From positions 1 through 45,492 of the forward strand of contig JBFICW010000023.1 of assembly GCA_041581635.1 (NCBI GenBank): DNA of 45,492 bases, in the 5' to 3' direction. A model generated the notes under the pieces. That model had not been told where the DNA came from, did no database searches, and saw nothing but the letters and a program-made list of their open reading frames with translations. The position numbers and the translations under genes are program-made. The DNA comes from Porticoccus sp041581635 (GTDB lineage: Bacteria; Pseudomonadota; Gammaproteobacteria; Pseudomonadales; Porticoccaceae). Each line of letters begins with the position of its first letter. The stretch's first letter is position 1. Of the stretch, positions 8,324 to 18,119 are shown in pieces.

Positions 8324-8426
8324 TTTTTGATAAAAAGTAATGCCTAGAGATCATACGTATTATCGGTGTGCGGAAATTATTCGCTTTGCTAGAATGGCCT
8401 ACCTTTTTTACGAAAGCTGATCGACA

Positions 8427-8678
8427 ATGAAACCTGATGACTTAATCAACCAATTTTTGCATCAACTGAATACCGTCATTACCCCTGGCGCTGAAATACT
8501 CAGCAGTGAGCTTCAACAAAAGATTCGCTCTGCCGCACAAGCAGCGTTTGAAAAACTAGACTTAGTCACCCGAGATGAGTTTGACGCCCAGCGTGCTGTC
8601 TTAGGACGCACAAGAGAAAAATTGGAAGCGGTCGAAAAACAAGTGGCAGAACTTGAATTGCGTTTGACTGAAAAATGA
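8427..8678 (+). CDS. ubiK: Ubiquinone biosynthesis accessory factor UbiK (BMFP)
   Basis: An 83-residue protein of the BMFP/YqiC family. UbiK binds UbiJ and helps aerobic ubiquinone synthesis, probably by bringing the Ubi complex to lipids. The sequence shows the family organisation: an amphipathic N-terminal helix (residues 1-35), the VTRDEFDAQRAVLGRTREKLEAVEKQVAELE segment that forms a trimeric coiled coil, and a short charged tail. The start is ATG 8427. It is transcribed away from the torF-like gene and precedes yifB, as in pseudomonads. Confidence 0.9.
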   Translation: MKPDDLINQFLHQLNTVITPGAEILSSELQQKIRSAAQAAFEKLDLVTRDEFDAQRAVLGRTREKLEAVEKQVAELELRLTEK

Positions 8679-8832
8679 GGCCAACAGCAATGCTGAGTTA
8701 AGATAGAAATGGAACAAATTACAGACTGAAACAACGTTGGTGCACAGGAATGCACCCCACTAGTGCAGAGCCATCAGCACAACATAGGTCAGCATAGAAA
8801 TGCTCAATTAGCCTAAAACCACGGAGGGTATC

Positions 8833-10326
8833 ATGGCGCTAGCCATTGTTTACACGCGAGCCAAATCTGGTATTGAAGCGCCACTCGTCACCGTAGAGGT
8901 GCATTTATCCAACGGACTGCCCAGCCTATCGATTGTAGGCCTTCCGGAAACAGCCGTAAAAGAAAGCAAAGACCGGGTTCGAAGTGCCCTATTAAATGCC
9001 CACTTTGAATTTCCAGCCCGACGAATCACCATAAACCTGGCCCCTGCAGACCTGCCCAAAGAGGGCGGACGATTTGATTTGGCTATTGCCCTGGGAATTC
9101 TAGCCGCATCAAACCAGATACCCTCAGAACAACTGAACAACTACGAAATCGTCGGCGAGCTAGCCCTTTCTGGCGAATTACGCACAGTCGATGGCGTACT
9201 ACCCACATCGCTCGCCTGCGCTCAGGCTAATCGCCACCTTATTCTTCCGCAAGGCAACGCTGATGAGGCATCCCTCGTTGATAATTTAGGCGTTTATCCC
9301 GCCAGCCACCTATTAGCCGTTTGTGCGCACCTGAATGGCAACCAACCGATCAAACAGCATCTGCGTGCCACAACAACTGAGCAGCCGTCATACGATGGCG
9401 ACCTCAACGATATCGTCGGCCAGCATCAAGCCAAACGTGCACTTGAAATTGCTGCAGCAGGAGGCCACAACCTGCTACTGAGTGGCCCGCCTGGCACAGG
9501 TAAAACTATGCTGGCCAGCCGTCTTCCCAGTATCTTACCGCCATTACAATCCCAGGAAATGCTTGAGGTTGCCGCAATTTATTCTGTCTCGGGATTGGGA
9601 CTAAGACGTCATAGCCAACACCCACCCTTTAGAGCACCCCATCATACCGCGTCAGCGGTAGCCCTGGTGGGTGGCGGAAGTATTCCACGTCCCGGTGAAA
9701 TCTCCCTCGCCCACCACGGCATACTTTTTCTGGACGAACTACCCGAGTTTCCCCGTAAAGTATTAGAAGTCTTAAGAGAACCCCTGGAATCTCGGGAAAT
9801 CATGATTTCCCGAGTCAATGCTCAAATAAAATACCCTGCATGCTTCCAGCTTATCGCAGCGATGAACCCCTGCCCTTGTGGCTATCGAGGTAGCGAACGC
9901 TGTCGTTGCACCCCCGATCAAATTCGTCGCTATCAGGATAAAATTTCTGGCCCATTATTAGATCGCATCGATCTACAAGTAGAGGTGCCCAACTTGCCCA
10001 GCGACAAACTGGTAGAAAGAAAACCCGATGGCGAAGCCAGTCATAGTGTTTACCAACGAGTAAAAAATGCCAGGCAACACCAACTATGCAGAGCGGGAAA
10101 GGTTAATGCCCACATGTCAAATCAGGAAGTGCTCAAGCACTGCCCACTTAACGAACCACAAAAAGCGCTCATACGTCGAGCTGTTCGGCAACTTGGGCTC
10201 TCTGCCAGAGCATTTCAAAGAATCCTTAAGGTGACACGCACCATTGCCGACCTCGATAACAGCCCAGAGCTAAGCATTGATCATCTAACAGAGGCACTCG
10301 GATACCGGATAACACTCTCCCGCTAA
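8833..10326 (+). CDS. comM: YifB/ComM family AAA+ ATPase (Mg chelatase-like)
   Basis: A 497-residue AAA+ protein of the YifB/ComM family. In Vibrio and Acinetobacter ComM is a hexameric helicase that promotes branch migration during natural transformation. Visible are the N-terminal ChlI-like domain (VEVHLSNGLPSLSIVGLPETAVKESKDRVRSAL), Walker A GPPGTGKT, Walker B ILFLDELPEF, a cysteine-rich zinc motif (NPCPCGYRGSERCRC) and the C-terminal Mg-chelatase lid ending TEALGYR. The ATG at 8833 has a strong GGAGG site. Its presence does not by itself show competence, since the gene is widespread in non-competent gammaproteobacteria. Confidence 0.93.
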   Translation: MALAIVYTRAKSGIEAPLVTVEVHLSNGLPSLSIVGLPETAVKESKDRVRSALLNAHFEFPARRITINLAPADLPKEGGRFDLAIALGILAASNQIPSEQLNNYEIVGELALSGELRTVDGVLPTSLACAQANRHLILPQGNADEASLVDNLGVYPASHLLAVCAHLNGNQPIKQHLRATTTEQPSYDGDLNDIVGQHQAKRALEIAAAGGHNLLLSGPPGTGKTMLASRLPSILPPLQSQEMLEVAAIYSVSGLGLRRHSQHPPFRAPHHTASAVALVGGGSIPRPGEISLAHHGILFLDELPEFPRKVLEVLREPLESREIMISRVNAQIKYPACFQLIAAMNPCPCGYRGSERCRCTPDQIRRYQDKISGPLLDRIDLQVEVPNLPSDKLVERKPDGEASHSVYQRVKNARQHQLCRAGKVNAHMSNQEVLKHCPLNEPQKALIRRAVRQLGLSARAFQRILKVTRTIADLDNSPELSIDHLTEALGYRITLSR

Positions 10327-10428
10327 GCCAAGGTGAATAACTTGGTCACCCAGAACAAATATTTTGTCACTCGCCATGAAATTGTAAAAGCTCCAGTGGT
10401 ATAGTCTGCTAACAATGAGGATGATTAA

Positions 10429-12240
10429 ATGACCGACAGCACTGACTCCACCACAGACACTCAGGATAATACTTATTCAGGTTTTATTTCTACACTGAAC
10501 AGTCTTGCGGCAAAAATCCCCCAGTTCAATGATGAGGCCGTTGAAAACATTGATTCAAAACTGCGTGCAAAAATAGCCAAGCTGACTAGCGGCATGTCTC
10601 CCATGCAATTAGTTTTGGCTTACTCAGACTGGCTCGGGCACCTGGCCATCGCCCCCGCTCGGCGGCTTCAACTGCTACAAAGTCTTGCAGGAAAAATTAA
10701 GGAAGTATCTTCAGCCGCAGTAAAAACATTCAGCGAAAAGACGGATGAACCCCCTCCTCTTACATCCCCGCTATTCAAACATGAGCTATGGAAAAAAGGG
10801 CCGTTTAATATTTTGGCTCGCAGCCACCAGGCCACTATGAGCTGGTTAAAGGAGCTTGGGACAGATATTTCCGGCATGGATTCATCCAATGCCGAATTAG
10901 TGAATTTTATCAATGAACAAATCTTCCAGCTGCTTGCGCCATCAAACTTTCCGCTTACCAACCCCGAAGTTCTACAGGCGACCAAAGATGAACGAGGCCG
11001 CAATCTGCTGAAAGGGATCAGCAACTTACAAAGGGATATTCAGAAAACGTTACTGAAGAAAAACACCCCGGACATGGGCGACTTTACCGTGGGAGAAAAC
11101 CTGGCAACCACCCCTGGAAAAGTGATTTTTCAAAATGATCTAATGGAGCTCATCCAGTACAAAGCTACAACGAGTTCGGTAGCACAGGAACCGGTGCTCA
11201 TCGTACCCGCCTGGATCATGAAATATTACATTCTTGACCTTACTCCCGAAAAGTCACTGGTGAAATATCTGGTAGATCAGGGGAAAACTGTTTTTATGAT
11301 TTCCTGGAAAAACCCGGAAAAAGAAGACAGAGAGCTCTGTCTGGATGATTACCTAAAATCGGGCTTCTTTACCGCCCTCGACGCCGTCAAAGTCATTGCT
11401 CCAAACACAAAAATTAATGCTGTTGGTTACTGTATTGGTGGTACGTTACTTTCAATTGGTGCTGCGACATTGGCTCGAGAAGACGACGACATCCTCAACA
11501 GCATTACCTTGCTGGCAGCTCAGGTAGATTTTACCGAGCCAGGTGAAATCAAGCGCTTTCTGGGTGCAAGTCAGATGACGTTTCTCGACAGCCTCATGTG
11601 GACCGATGGTTATCTGGAAGCCGCCAGCATGGGGGAGGCGTTTAAAGCTCTGCGTGCCGAGGATATGATTCTTAACCCTGCCATCGAACGCTATTATTTG
11701 GGCAGAGAAACCAAGCCCAATGCATTAATGGCATGGAACGCCGATGGCACCCGCATGCCAGCCAAGATGCACAGCCGCTACCTCCAGCAGTTGTTCATGG
11801 AAAATCAGCTTGCTTCATGCAAGTACCTGGTGGATGGAAAACCCATCGCATTACAGGATATTCGCACACCATTTTTCGTCATAGGAACGACGACAGACCA
11901 TGTAGCCCCCTGGAAGTCCGTCTACAAAATTCACAATTTTGTGCGCTCAGAGGTAACTTTCCTACTGACAAATGGCGGCCATAATGCAGGTATTGTCTGT
12001 GGTGAAGAGCACCCAAGGCGCAAGTTTCAACTGGCTACCTACGACCCCATGGACAAATACATTTCACCAGAAACCTGGGCAGAAACAAATGAAACACAGC
12101 AGGGCTCATGGTGGCCCGCCTGGAATTACTGGTTGAATGAACACAGTATTGGCGAGGTGCCAAAGCGCACCATAGGTGCAAGCAAAAAAGGTTATAAAGT
12201 CATTCGCGAAGCACCTGGCGAGTATGTTTTTGGTCAATAA
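10429..12240 (+). CDS. phaC: Class I poly(3-hydroxyalkanoate) synthase
   Basis: It polymerises 3-hydroxyacyl-CoA into polyhydroxyalkanoate at granule surfaces. At 603 residues it is a full-length class I-type enzyme. The lipase-like box holds the catalytic cysteine C335 (GYCIGGT); the other triad members lie in TTTDHVAPW (Asp) and NGGHNAGIV (His). The N-terminal domain with the SPLFKHELWKKGPFN-like segment is present, as are the conserved tryptophans of WWPAWNYWL near the end. The ATG at 10429 has a GAGGAT site. No phaA, phaB, phasin or phaR lies beside it, so monomer supply must come from elsewhere. The gene indicates carbon storage, consistent with a copiotrophic heterotroph. Confidence 0.95.
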   Translation: MTDSTDSTTDTQDNTYSGFISTLNSLAAKIPQFNDEAVENIDSKLRAKIAKLTSGMSPMQLVLAYSDWLGHLAIAPARRLQLLQSLAGKIKEVSSAAVKTFSEKTDEPPPLTSPLFKHELWKKGPFNILARSHQATMSWLKELGTDISGMDSSNAELVNFINEQIFQLLAPSNFPLTNPEVLQATKDERGRNLLKGISNLQRDIQKTLLKKNTPDMGDFTVGENLATTPGKVIFQNDLMELIQYKATTSSVAQEPVLIVPAWIMKYYILDLTPEKSLVKYLVDQGKTVFMISWKNPEKEDRELCLDDYLKSGFFTALDAVKVIAPNTKINAVGYCIGGTLLSIGAATLAREDDDILNSITLLAAQVDFTEPGEIKRFLGASQMTFLDSLMWTDGYLEAASMGEAFKALRAEDMILNPAIERYYLGRETKPNALMAWNADGTRMPAKMHSRYLQQLFMENQLASCKYLVDGKPIALQDIRTPFFVIGTTTDHVAPWKSVYKIHNFVRSEVTFLLTNGGHNAGIVCGEEHPRRKFQLATYDPMDKYISPETWAETNETQQGSWWPAWNYWLNEHSIGEVPKRTIGASKKGYKVIREAPGEYVFGQ

Positions 12241-12403
12241 CCTCTTGACCCGCGCCCCCCTGTTTCCCATTAAACGCTACCGTTATCGAGTGATCTGGTT
12301 GTCCGGTAAATGCTGTTAGACATTGAACCATTACAGGCACTGACGGCACCTCATCACCCTGTTACAATCCGCCGCCTTTTTTAATCATGGCAACGTTGCT
12401 CTC

Positions 12404-14446
12404 TTGAAAAATCTTAATCCCCAACAAAAAGCTGCGGTTAAATATATTGACGGCCCCCTACTAGTGCTGGCGGGTGCCGGTAGTGGTAAAACCAGCGTCA
12501 TCACACAGAAGATTGCTTATCTAATCAACCATTGCGGCATCAGTGCTCGGAATATTGCTGCCGTTACCTTTACCAACAAGGCCGCCAGGGAAATGAAGGC
12601 TCGGTCGGGCAAGCTGGTGAGCGGCCGTAAGGCCAGCGGCTTAACAGTTTCCACCTTTCATAACCTCGGGCTCACTATCATTCGGCGGGAGAGCAAACAA
12701 CTGGGGTTCAAGCGTGGCTTTTCAATTTTTGATGCCGATGATGCAAAGAATTTACTTAAGGAATTGATGCTCAGGGATTCAGACTTGGATGCTGACCACC
12801 TAGACCTCGTTCAAAATCAAATTTCTCGCTGGAAAAATAATCTGCTTGCCCCCGCTCAAGCTCTATCGCAAGCAGAGAACAGTGGGGAACAAGCTATCGC
12901 CATTGTCTACCAACGCTATAGTCAGGCCTTGCGTGCCTACAATGCCGTTGATTTTGATGACCTTATTTTAATTCCCGCATGCCTGTTCCGCGACCAACCA
13001 GAAACACTGGAAAAATGGCAAAACCGTATCCGCTATTTACTGGTAGATGAATACCAGGACACCAACCATGCCCAGTATCAATTGGTTAAATTGCTGGTGG
13101 GTTCCCGCCGCGCCCTGACGGTTGTAGGTGATGACGATCAATCAATCTATGCCTGGCGAGGTGCCAGACCAGAAAACCTGGCTCAATTAAATGAAGACTT
13201 TCCCGAACTCAACGTTATCAAGCTGGAGCAGAACTACCGCTCCACAGGCCGTATTCTTAAGGCCGCGAACCAGCTGATAGACAACAATCCCCACGTCTTT
13301 AGTAAATCGCTTTGGAGCGAGCTCGGGCCAGGCGAACATATTCGGTTGATTCGCACCGCCAATGAAGAAGTCGAAACGGAACGGGTGGTAAATGAAATTC
13401 TGGATATGAAGCTGCGCAAACATTGTCACTTCCGGGATTTTGCCGTGCTCTACCGAGGCAACCACCAAGCCAAACTACTTGAAATGAAACTGCAAACGCA
13501 GGGTGTGCCCTACCATCTCAGTGGTGGCACCTCTTTTTACGCCCGCGCTGAAATTAAAGACATCATGGCCTACCTGCGGCTCGTGGTGAACTCGGATGAC
13601 GACAACGCCTTCTTGAGGATCATTAATACACCCCGTCGCCAAATTGGCACCAGCACACTAGAGAAGCTTGGCCACTACGCCAATGATCGACAAGTTTCAC
13701 TGATGGATGCGATCGATGAAATCGGGCTTCAATCACAAATCCCTGTGCAGAACTTGGAGCGATTACAGCGCTTTAAGCGGTGGCTACAAAATGTTGAGCA
13801 CAACTGTATTAACGGGGATGCCATCGAGGCAATTCGAGAGATGGTGGCTGATATCGATTACGAGGGGTGGCTTCACCAAAATGCCAGTAGTGGCGCAGTC
13901 GCTGAAAGGCGAATAGGCAACGTCAACTTCTTGCTAGACCAGATAAAAAAGCTACTGGAAAAAGACGACATGGCGATAGCCGGTGGCGACGACTCAAATG
14001 ACAGTCCAAACGAAACCCATGTGGAAGACGCTATAGCAAAGCTGATACTGCGAGACTTACTGGACCGCCAAGAGGAGGAGTCAGCTGACGACAAGGTTCA
14101 GCTGATGACCCTTCACGCGGCAAAAGGACTGGAATTCCCCCACGTATTTTTGATTGGCATGGAAGAAGGTATCCTTCCACACCGCAATAGTATCGACGAG
14201 GGAAATATAGAGGAGGAACGAAGACTTGCTTACGTGGGCATTACCCGGGCCAGGCAAAGCCTGACCATGACCCTAACCAGCAAGCGTAAACTGTTTGGTG
14301 AAATTATAGACTCCACACCCAGCCGCTTTCTGGATGAATTACCGCCGGATGATATTGAACGGGAAGGATTTGGCAATAGCAACCCAGAAGTGGCCAAGGA
14401 TAAGGGGCAAAAATCACTGGATGCGCTAAAAGGGTTATTCGCCTGA
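12404..14446 (+). CDS. rep: ATP-dependent DNA helicase Rep
   Basis: A 680-residue SF1A 3'-5' helicase that helps replication forks pass protein blocks. Visible motifs are the Q motif LNPQQKAAV, Walker A AGAGSGKTS, TFTNKAAREMK, Walker B LLVDEYQDTN, VGDDDQSIYAWRGA, QNYRS, and the C-terminal LMTLHAAKGLEFPHVFLIGMEEGILPH and TRARQ. The lack of a long C-terminal tail and the overall match favour Rep over UvrD or PcrA. The start is TTG 12404, aligning with the Rep N-terminus (LKNLNPQQ); no in-frame ATG lies upstream and the ribosome site is weak. It is convergent with sfsA (26 bases apart). Confidence 0.93.
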   Translation: MKNLNPQQKAAVKYIDGPLLVLAGAGSGKTSVITQKIAYLINHCGISARNIAAVTFTNKAAREMKARSGKLVSGRKASGLTVSTFHNLGLTIIRRESKQLGFKRGFSIFDADDAKNLLKELMLRDSDLDADHLDLVQNQISRWKNNLLAPAQALSQAENSGEQAIAIVYQRYSQALRAYNAVDFDDLILIPACLFRDQPETLEKWQNRIRYLLVDEYQDTNHAQYQLVKLLVGSRRALTVVGDDDQSIYAWRGARPENLAQLNEDFPELNVIKLEQNYRSTGRILKAANQLIDNNPHVFSKSLWSELGPGEHIRLIRTANEEVETERVVNEILDMKLRKHCHFRDFAVLYRGNHQAKLLEMKLQTQGVPYHLSGGTSFYARAEIKDIMAYLRLVVNSDDDNAFLRIINTPRRQIGTSTLEKLGHYANDRQVSLMDAIDEIGLQSQIPVQNLERLQRFKRWLQNVEHNCINGDAIEAIREMVADIDYEGWLHQNASSGAVAERRIGNVNFLLDQIKKLLEKDDMAIAGGDDSNDSPNETHVEDAIAKLILRDLLDRQEEESADDKVQLMTLHAAKGLEFPHVFLIGMEEGILPHRNSIDEGNIEEERRLAYVGITRARQSLTMTLTSKRKLFGEIIDSTPSRFLDELPPDDIEREGFGNSNPEVAKDKGQKSLDALKGLFA

Positions 14447-14472
14447 TCACTACCTCGCCACGCTACAAGTAT

Positions 14473-15189
14473 TCAAGCCGCTAAGACGGGGTTAAATGGC
14501 AGTTTGCGGTCAATCACAATTTGTCCGGGTGTCAGCTGGCAACCATATGCCAACACTTCGACACCCGCTGCTATGGCTTCACGCAGTGTCGCACCATAGA
14601 CAGGATCAATCTCATCGGCAGGGCCAATGATTTCGGCCCCGGTATGCTGCACGCAAAACACCAACACAGCCCGATGTCCCAGCTGAACCATGCCCATCAA
14701 TTCGCGAAGGTGCTTGGTACCCCGGGTTGTCACCGCATCGGGAAATAAAACCCGGCCATTGCCCACCCCCAGAGTCGTGTTCTTCACCTCCACATAACAT
14801 CGCTGCTCGCCTTGAGTTAGGAGTAAATCAATACGACTATTTTCTTCGCCATACTTAACCTCAGGGCGAAGAGTCTCATAGCCTTGTAACTCGGCGATCA
14901 TTCCATTTTCAATGGCTTCGCGAACCAGCTTGTTAGGACGATGGGTATTAACCCCGGTCAAATAACCATCTGGTGTTGTGGTAATCTCCAACGTACCAGG
15001 CAACTTGCGTTTTGGATCATTCGAATGAGAGAACCAGCAGGGCGTTTCGGGAGCCCAACAGTTTTTCATCGACCCAGTATTTGGGCAGTGAATCGTGAGC
15101 AGCTCGCCACTATCGAGTCTAATATCTGCCAGAAATCGCTTATATCGTTTAAGCAACGTCGCTTTTTCCAAGGGTGGTGAAATATTCAT
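14473..15189 (-). CDS. sfsA: SfsA, sugar fermentation stimulation homologue
   Basis: A 238-residue SfsA-family protein. The family has an OB-like N-terminal domain and a nuclease-like C-terminal domain and is proposed to bind DNA; its cellular role is unsettled. Visible signatures are LLKRYKRFLADI, HCPNTGSMKN, and the nuclease-like ENSRIDLLL...CYVEVKNTTL with the D-ExK pattern. The start at 15189 overlaps the upstream aminotransferase stop (ATGA), and the true N-terminus MNISPPL follows; the longer frame runs inside the aminotransferase gene. The pair aminotransferase-sfsA next to dksA matches Pseudomonas gene order. Confidence 0.92.
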   Translation of the reverse strand: MNISPPLEKATLLKRYKRFLADIRLDSGELLTIHCPNTGSMKNCWAPETPCWFSHSNDPKRKLPGTLEITTTPDGYLTGVNTHRPNKLVREAIENGMIAELQGYETLRPEVKYGEENSRIDLLLTQGEQRCYVEVKNTTLGVGNGRVLFPDAVTTRGTKHLRELMGMVQLGHRAVLVFCVQHTGAEIIGPADEIDPVYGATLREAIAAGVEVLAYGCQLTPGQIVIDRKLPFNPVLAA

Positions 15190-16343
15190 CTCAACGCATT
15201 TCTCAGACGCTCGACACCTAACTTCAGGCGGTCCATAGGTTCGGTATAGGCGAACCTCACGTGGTGGTTCGCCCGATGATAACCAAAGTCCGTTCCCGGG
15301 GTACAAGCGACCCCATGCTCATGAAGCAACTGCCAACAAAACGATTCACTATCATCGGTAAAAGCTTGCACATCTGCGTACACATAAAAGGCTCCATCGG
15401 GTACATGACGAATCCCAAAACCAAGCTCTCGCAATGCCGGCACCAAAAAATCCCTGCGCTTTTTAAACTCACTCCGGCGCGACTCAAGAACACCCATTGC
15501 TTCTGGCTTAAATGCCTCCAGTGCGGCATATTGGGCAACACTGGGACTGGAGATATAGAAATTTTGAATCATCACATTGATGATCTCGGAGAGCCCTTCC
15601 GGGACGACCATCCACCCCAGTCGCCAGCCCGTCATACCAAAATACTTAGAAAAACTGTTAACCACAAAAGCCTTCTCTGTGATCTCAAGAATCGATGCTA
15701 TGGGCTCATCGCCATAGGTCAGACCGTGATAGATTTCATCCACCACAAGATTCCCTCCCCTGTCGGCAACTTCGCGGTACAGTGCAGCCAAATTATCACG
15801 GCTAATAATTTCACCCGTGGGATTACTGGGTGATGCCACCATCACACCAACCGTGTTATCCCGCCAGTGAGATGCCACCAGCGCCGCCGTAAGCTGGTAG
15901 TTCTCTTCCGAGTCAACCGGAACAAACTGTGGTTCGGCGTCGAGACGACGTACAAAATTAGGATTACAAGGATATCCGGGGTCTGACATCAGCAAGCCAT
16001 CGCCAGGGTTTAACAACAAATCACAAATCATACCCAGTGCAGCGCTGCTACCCGTTGTCACAATGATCCGCTGTGGATCAATGCTCAAGCCATAACCGCG
16101 CCGATAATAATCAGCGATAGCCTGCCGTAATTCAGGAATACCACATGGAGGGGTATAGGATGTCTTGCCGTCAGAGAGCGCTTGTTTCGCCGATTCGACA
16201 ATAGGCTGTGCAGTGACAAATCCCGGCTCACCAATAGCCATACGCACAATATCTCGCCCCTGAGCCTGAAGCTCCATAGCAGCCTGGAGGTAATCCACTA
16301 CTTTAAACGATGTCAAATTGCGCGTTCGATCAGCTAACCGCAC
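15186..16343 (-). CDS. Class I/II PLP-dependent aminotransferase
   Basis: A 385-residue fold-type I aminotransferase of the AspC-like I-alpha group. The PLP-binding lysine lies in NSFSKYFGMTGWRLGW, with the preceding VVDEIYHGLTYG aspartate/tyrosine, the SNPTGEII motif, and a C-terminal arginine (VRFAYTEP) that would bind the substrate carboxylate. It corresponds to the aminotransferase found next to dksA in Pseudomonas. The amino-acid substrate cannot be read from sequence; aspartate-, alanine- and aromatic-type activities all remain possible. It is transcribed divergently from dksA across a 304-base gap and is coupled to sfsA by a 4-base overlap. Confidence 0.88.
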   Translation of the reverse strand: MRLADRTRNLTSFKVVDYLQAAMELQAQGRDIVRMAIGEPGFVTAQPIVESAKQALSDGKTSYTPPCGIPELRQAIADYYRRGYGLSIDPQRIIVTTGSSAALGMICDLLLNPGDGLLMSDPGYPCNPNFVRRLDAEPQFVPVDSEENYQLTAALVASHWRDNTVGVMVASPSNPTGEIISRDNLAALYREVADRGGNLVVDEIYHGLTYGDEPIASILEITEKAFVVNSFSKYFGMTGWRLGWMVVPEGLSEIINVMIQNFYISSPSVAQYAALEAFKPEAMGVLESRRSEFKKRRDFLVPALRELGFGIRHVPDGAFYVYADVQAFTDDSESFCWQLLHEHGVACTPGTDFGYHRANHHVRFAYTEPMDRLKLGVERLRNALR

Positions 16344-16584
16344 TTTGCATTACTCCTCACGTTATATCTGAAGCTAAAAATAAGTGCTGAGCATTATGGC
16401 GTTATTAATTTTGCAATCAAATAGGCTGCAAGCTATTAGCTCGAACATATATACCAAGGCAGCCAACCAACTGCCCGGTTACTAACAAAATAAATTTATA
16501 GCTCGGATGTCGCCTGATAAGTGACCAAAAACGGCCTCATGGGGGATTAATCCACCCAATTACAGAAAAACCTCATTTTTTTAC

Positions 16585-16613
16585 TTGAAAAAATTCTCTG
16601 CTGGCACTATAAA
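16585..16613 (+). promoter_or_regulatory. Sigma70 promoter of dksA
   Basis: TTGAAA (16585-16590) and TATAAA (16608-16613) are separated by exactly 17 bases, predicting a start near 16620. The sequence after the -10 box is GC-rich (CCCGGG), a discriminator typical of stringently controlled promoters. Because this start lies downstream of 16585, it fixes the dksA translation start at 16648. I see nothing else in the 304-base gap between the aminotransferase and dksA. Confidence 0.65.
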
Positions 16614-16647
16614 CCCGGGTCTCGTAAACCACCGAGCGCTGGAACAC

Positions 16648-17094
16648 ATGCCAAAGAAAGCAGAAACTGCCACCGTCGCCTCACTACACGGCTTCACCCC
16701 TTACAAGGAGAAGAAAAGCGAGGAGTACATGAACGATGTGCAACAAGAGCACTTCAAAAAAATTCTGCAGGCCTGGAAACGTGAATTAATGGAAGAAGTG
16801 GATCGCACTGTATCCCACATGAAGGATGAAGCCTCCAATTTTCCAGACCCCGCTGACCGAGCTACGCAGGAAGAAGAATTCAGTCTTGAGCTTCGCACAC
16901 GTGACCGTGAACGCAAGCTGATCAAGAAGATTGATAGCACCATTGAGCGTATCGAAAATGACGATTACGGTTTCTGCGATCAATGCGGTGTCGACATCGG
17001 CATTCGCCGCCTTGAAGCCAGACCTACAGCTAACCTTTGTGTCGACTGTAAGACTCTCGATGAAATCAAGGAACGGCAGCTCACTGGCGGCTAA
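16648..17094 (+). CDS. dksA: RNA polymerase-binding transcription factor DksA
   Basis: DksA enters the RNA polymerase secondary channel and, with ppGpp, represses rRNA promoters and activates amino-acid promoters. The protein is 148 residues from ATG 16648. It has the coiled-coil arms (EHFKKILQAWKRELMEEVDR and RERKLIKKIDSTIERIE), the tip aspartates in FPDPADRA, and the complete four-cysteine zinc finger (CDQCG...CVDC), so it is a canonical zinc DksA rather than a cysteine-poor paralogue. The preceding in-frame TTG at 16585 is part of the promoter. It is followed within 4 bases by gluQRS, a linkage known across gammaproteobacteria. Confidence 0.96.
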   Translation: MPKKAETATVASLHGFTPYKEKKSEEYMNDVQQEHFKKILQAWKRELMEEVDRTVSHMKDEASNFPDPADRATQEEEFSLELRTRDRERKLIKKIDSTIERIENDDYGFCDQCGVDIGIRRLEARPTANLCVDCKTLDEIKERQLTGG

Positions 17095-17097
17095 TAG

Positions 17098-18036
17098 ATG
17101 ATGGGGATAGAACACTCTGTCCCCCCGTCTGCCATGGCCATTTCTGCATACGACAGTCCTTACATTGGGCGCTTTGCCCCGTCGCCCACAGGCCCCCTGC
17201 ATTTTGGCTCACTGGTCAGCGCCCTTGCCAGCTATCTCGATGCCAAATCCCATAACGGAATTTGGCTGGTTCGCATGGAAGACATCGACCCGCCCAGAGA
17301 AATGCCCGGTGCCGCTGACTACATTCTGCAACAACTGCAACACCACGGCCTGCACTGGGATGGACACGTCCTCTATCAAAGCCAGCGCAGCGATGCCTAT
17401 TTATCAGCACTTCAACAACTTCAAGATCGAGGCCTGACCTACCACTGCCACTGCACCCGTCAACAAATCAAAAAAAGAGGGGGCATTCATAGCTATCGCT
17501 GCCAGTTAGAAAACCCAGCTGAACCGGCAGCCCTCAGACTGGCCTTACCCGATCAATGCAATATTCAATTCAACGATCTCTTTCAGGGGCAGCAAACACA
17601 GGATGTCAAACAACAGGTCGGCGACTTGGTTTTGCGGCGCAAAGATGGTCTATTTGCCTACCAACTTGCCGTTGTCGTTGACGATGCTTTCCAACAAATT
17701 ACCCATATCATTCGCGGCAGTGATTTATTGGAAACCACCCCCGGCCAAATCTACCTGCAGCAACGACTTAACTGTACCTCGCCTCAATATGGCCATATTC
17801 CCGTTGCAACGAACCTTGCCGGCCAAAAGCTCAGCAAACAAAATTTAACCCCGCCAATTAATCATGAAACTGCGGCACATAATCTGGCGAGAGCCATGAA
17901 CTGGCTGGGCCTACCTGTAATGAAAGACGCCAAGATTGTCAGTAGCACAAGCTGTGACGAGCTACTCGCTTGGGCGGTGAGCAATTGGCAGCGAAAACTT
18001 GTACCTCCAGAGATGGAGAGGGTTGCATCCGATTGA
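17098..18036 (+). CDS. gluQRS: Glutamyl-Q tRNA(Asp) synthetase
   Basis: It charges glutamate onto the queuosine base at position 34 of tRNA(Asp). It is a truncated GluRS paralogue without an anticodon-binding domain, and 312 residues fits. The HIGH-like motif is in GRFAPSPTGPLHFGSL, the KMSKS-like motif is GQKLSKQN, and zinc ligands lie in YHCHCTRQQIKKRGGIHSYRCQ. The start is uncertain: ATG at 17098 or 17101 directly follows the dksA stop, while M13 (17134) is also possible. The 83-base gap after it holds no gene, although Pseudomonas has the sensor kinase gene cbrA at this place. Confidence 0.93.
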   Translation: MMGIEHSVPPSAMAISAYDSPYIGRFAPSPTGPLHFGSLVSALASYLDAKSHNGIWLVRMEDIDPPREMPGAADYILQQLQHHGLHWDGHVLYQSQRSDAYLSALQQLQDRGLTYHCHCTRQQIKKRGGIHSYRCQLENPAEPAALRLALPDQCNIQFNDLFQGQQTQDVKQQVGDLVLRRKDGLFAYQLAVVVDDAFQQITHIIRGSDLLETTPGQIYLQQRLNCTSPQYGHIPVATNLAGQKLSKQNLTPPINHETAAHNLARAMNWLGLPVMKDAKIVSSTSCDELLAWAVSNWQRKLVPPEMERVASD

Positions 18037-18119
18037 TATCAAGGTGACACTAGAGCTTAAGAACCTGGTATCACTCGGGCACAACCGAACACAGTGTAAA
18101 TGCTAACGACAGGTCTCCT

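Noticed and set aside
10327..10428. Hairpin-like CCAAG/CTTGG after yifB
   Set aside because: Only a 5-bp stem with no T run; too weak to call a terminator.
13187..13468. Minus-strand ORFs within rep
   Set aside because: They are shadows of the well-conserved helicase frame without ribosome sites or domains.
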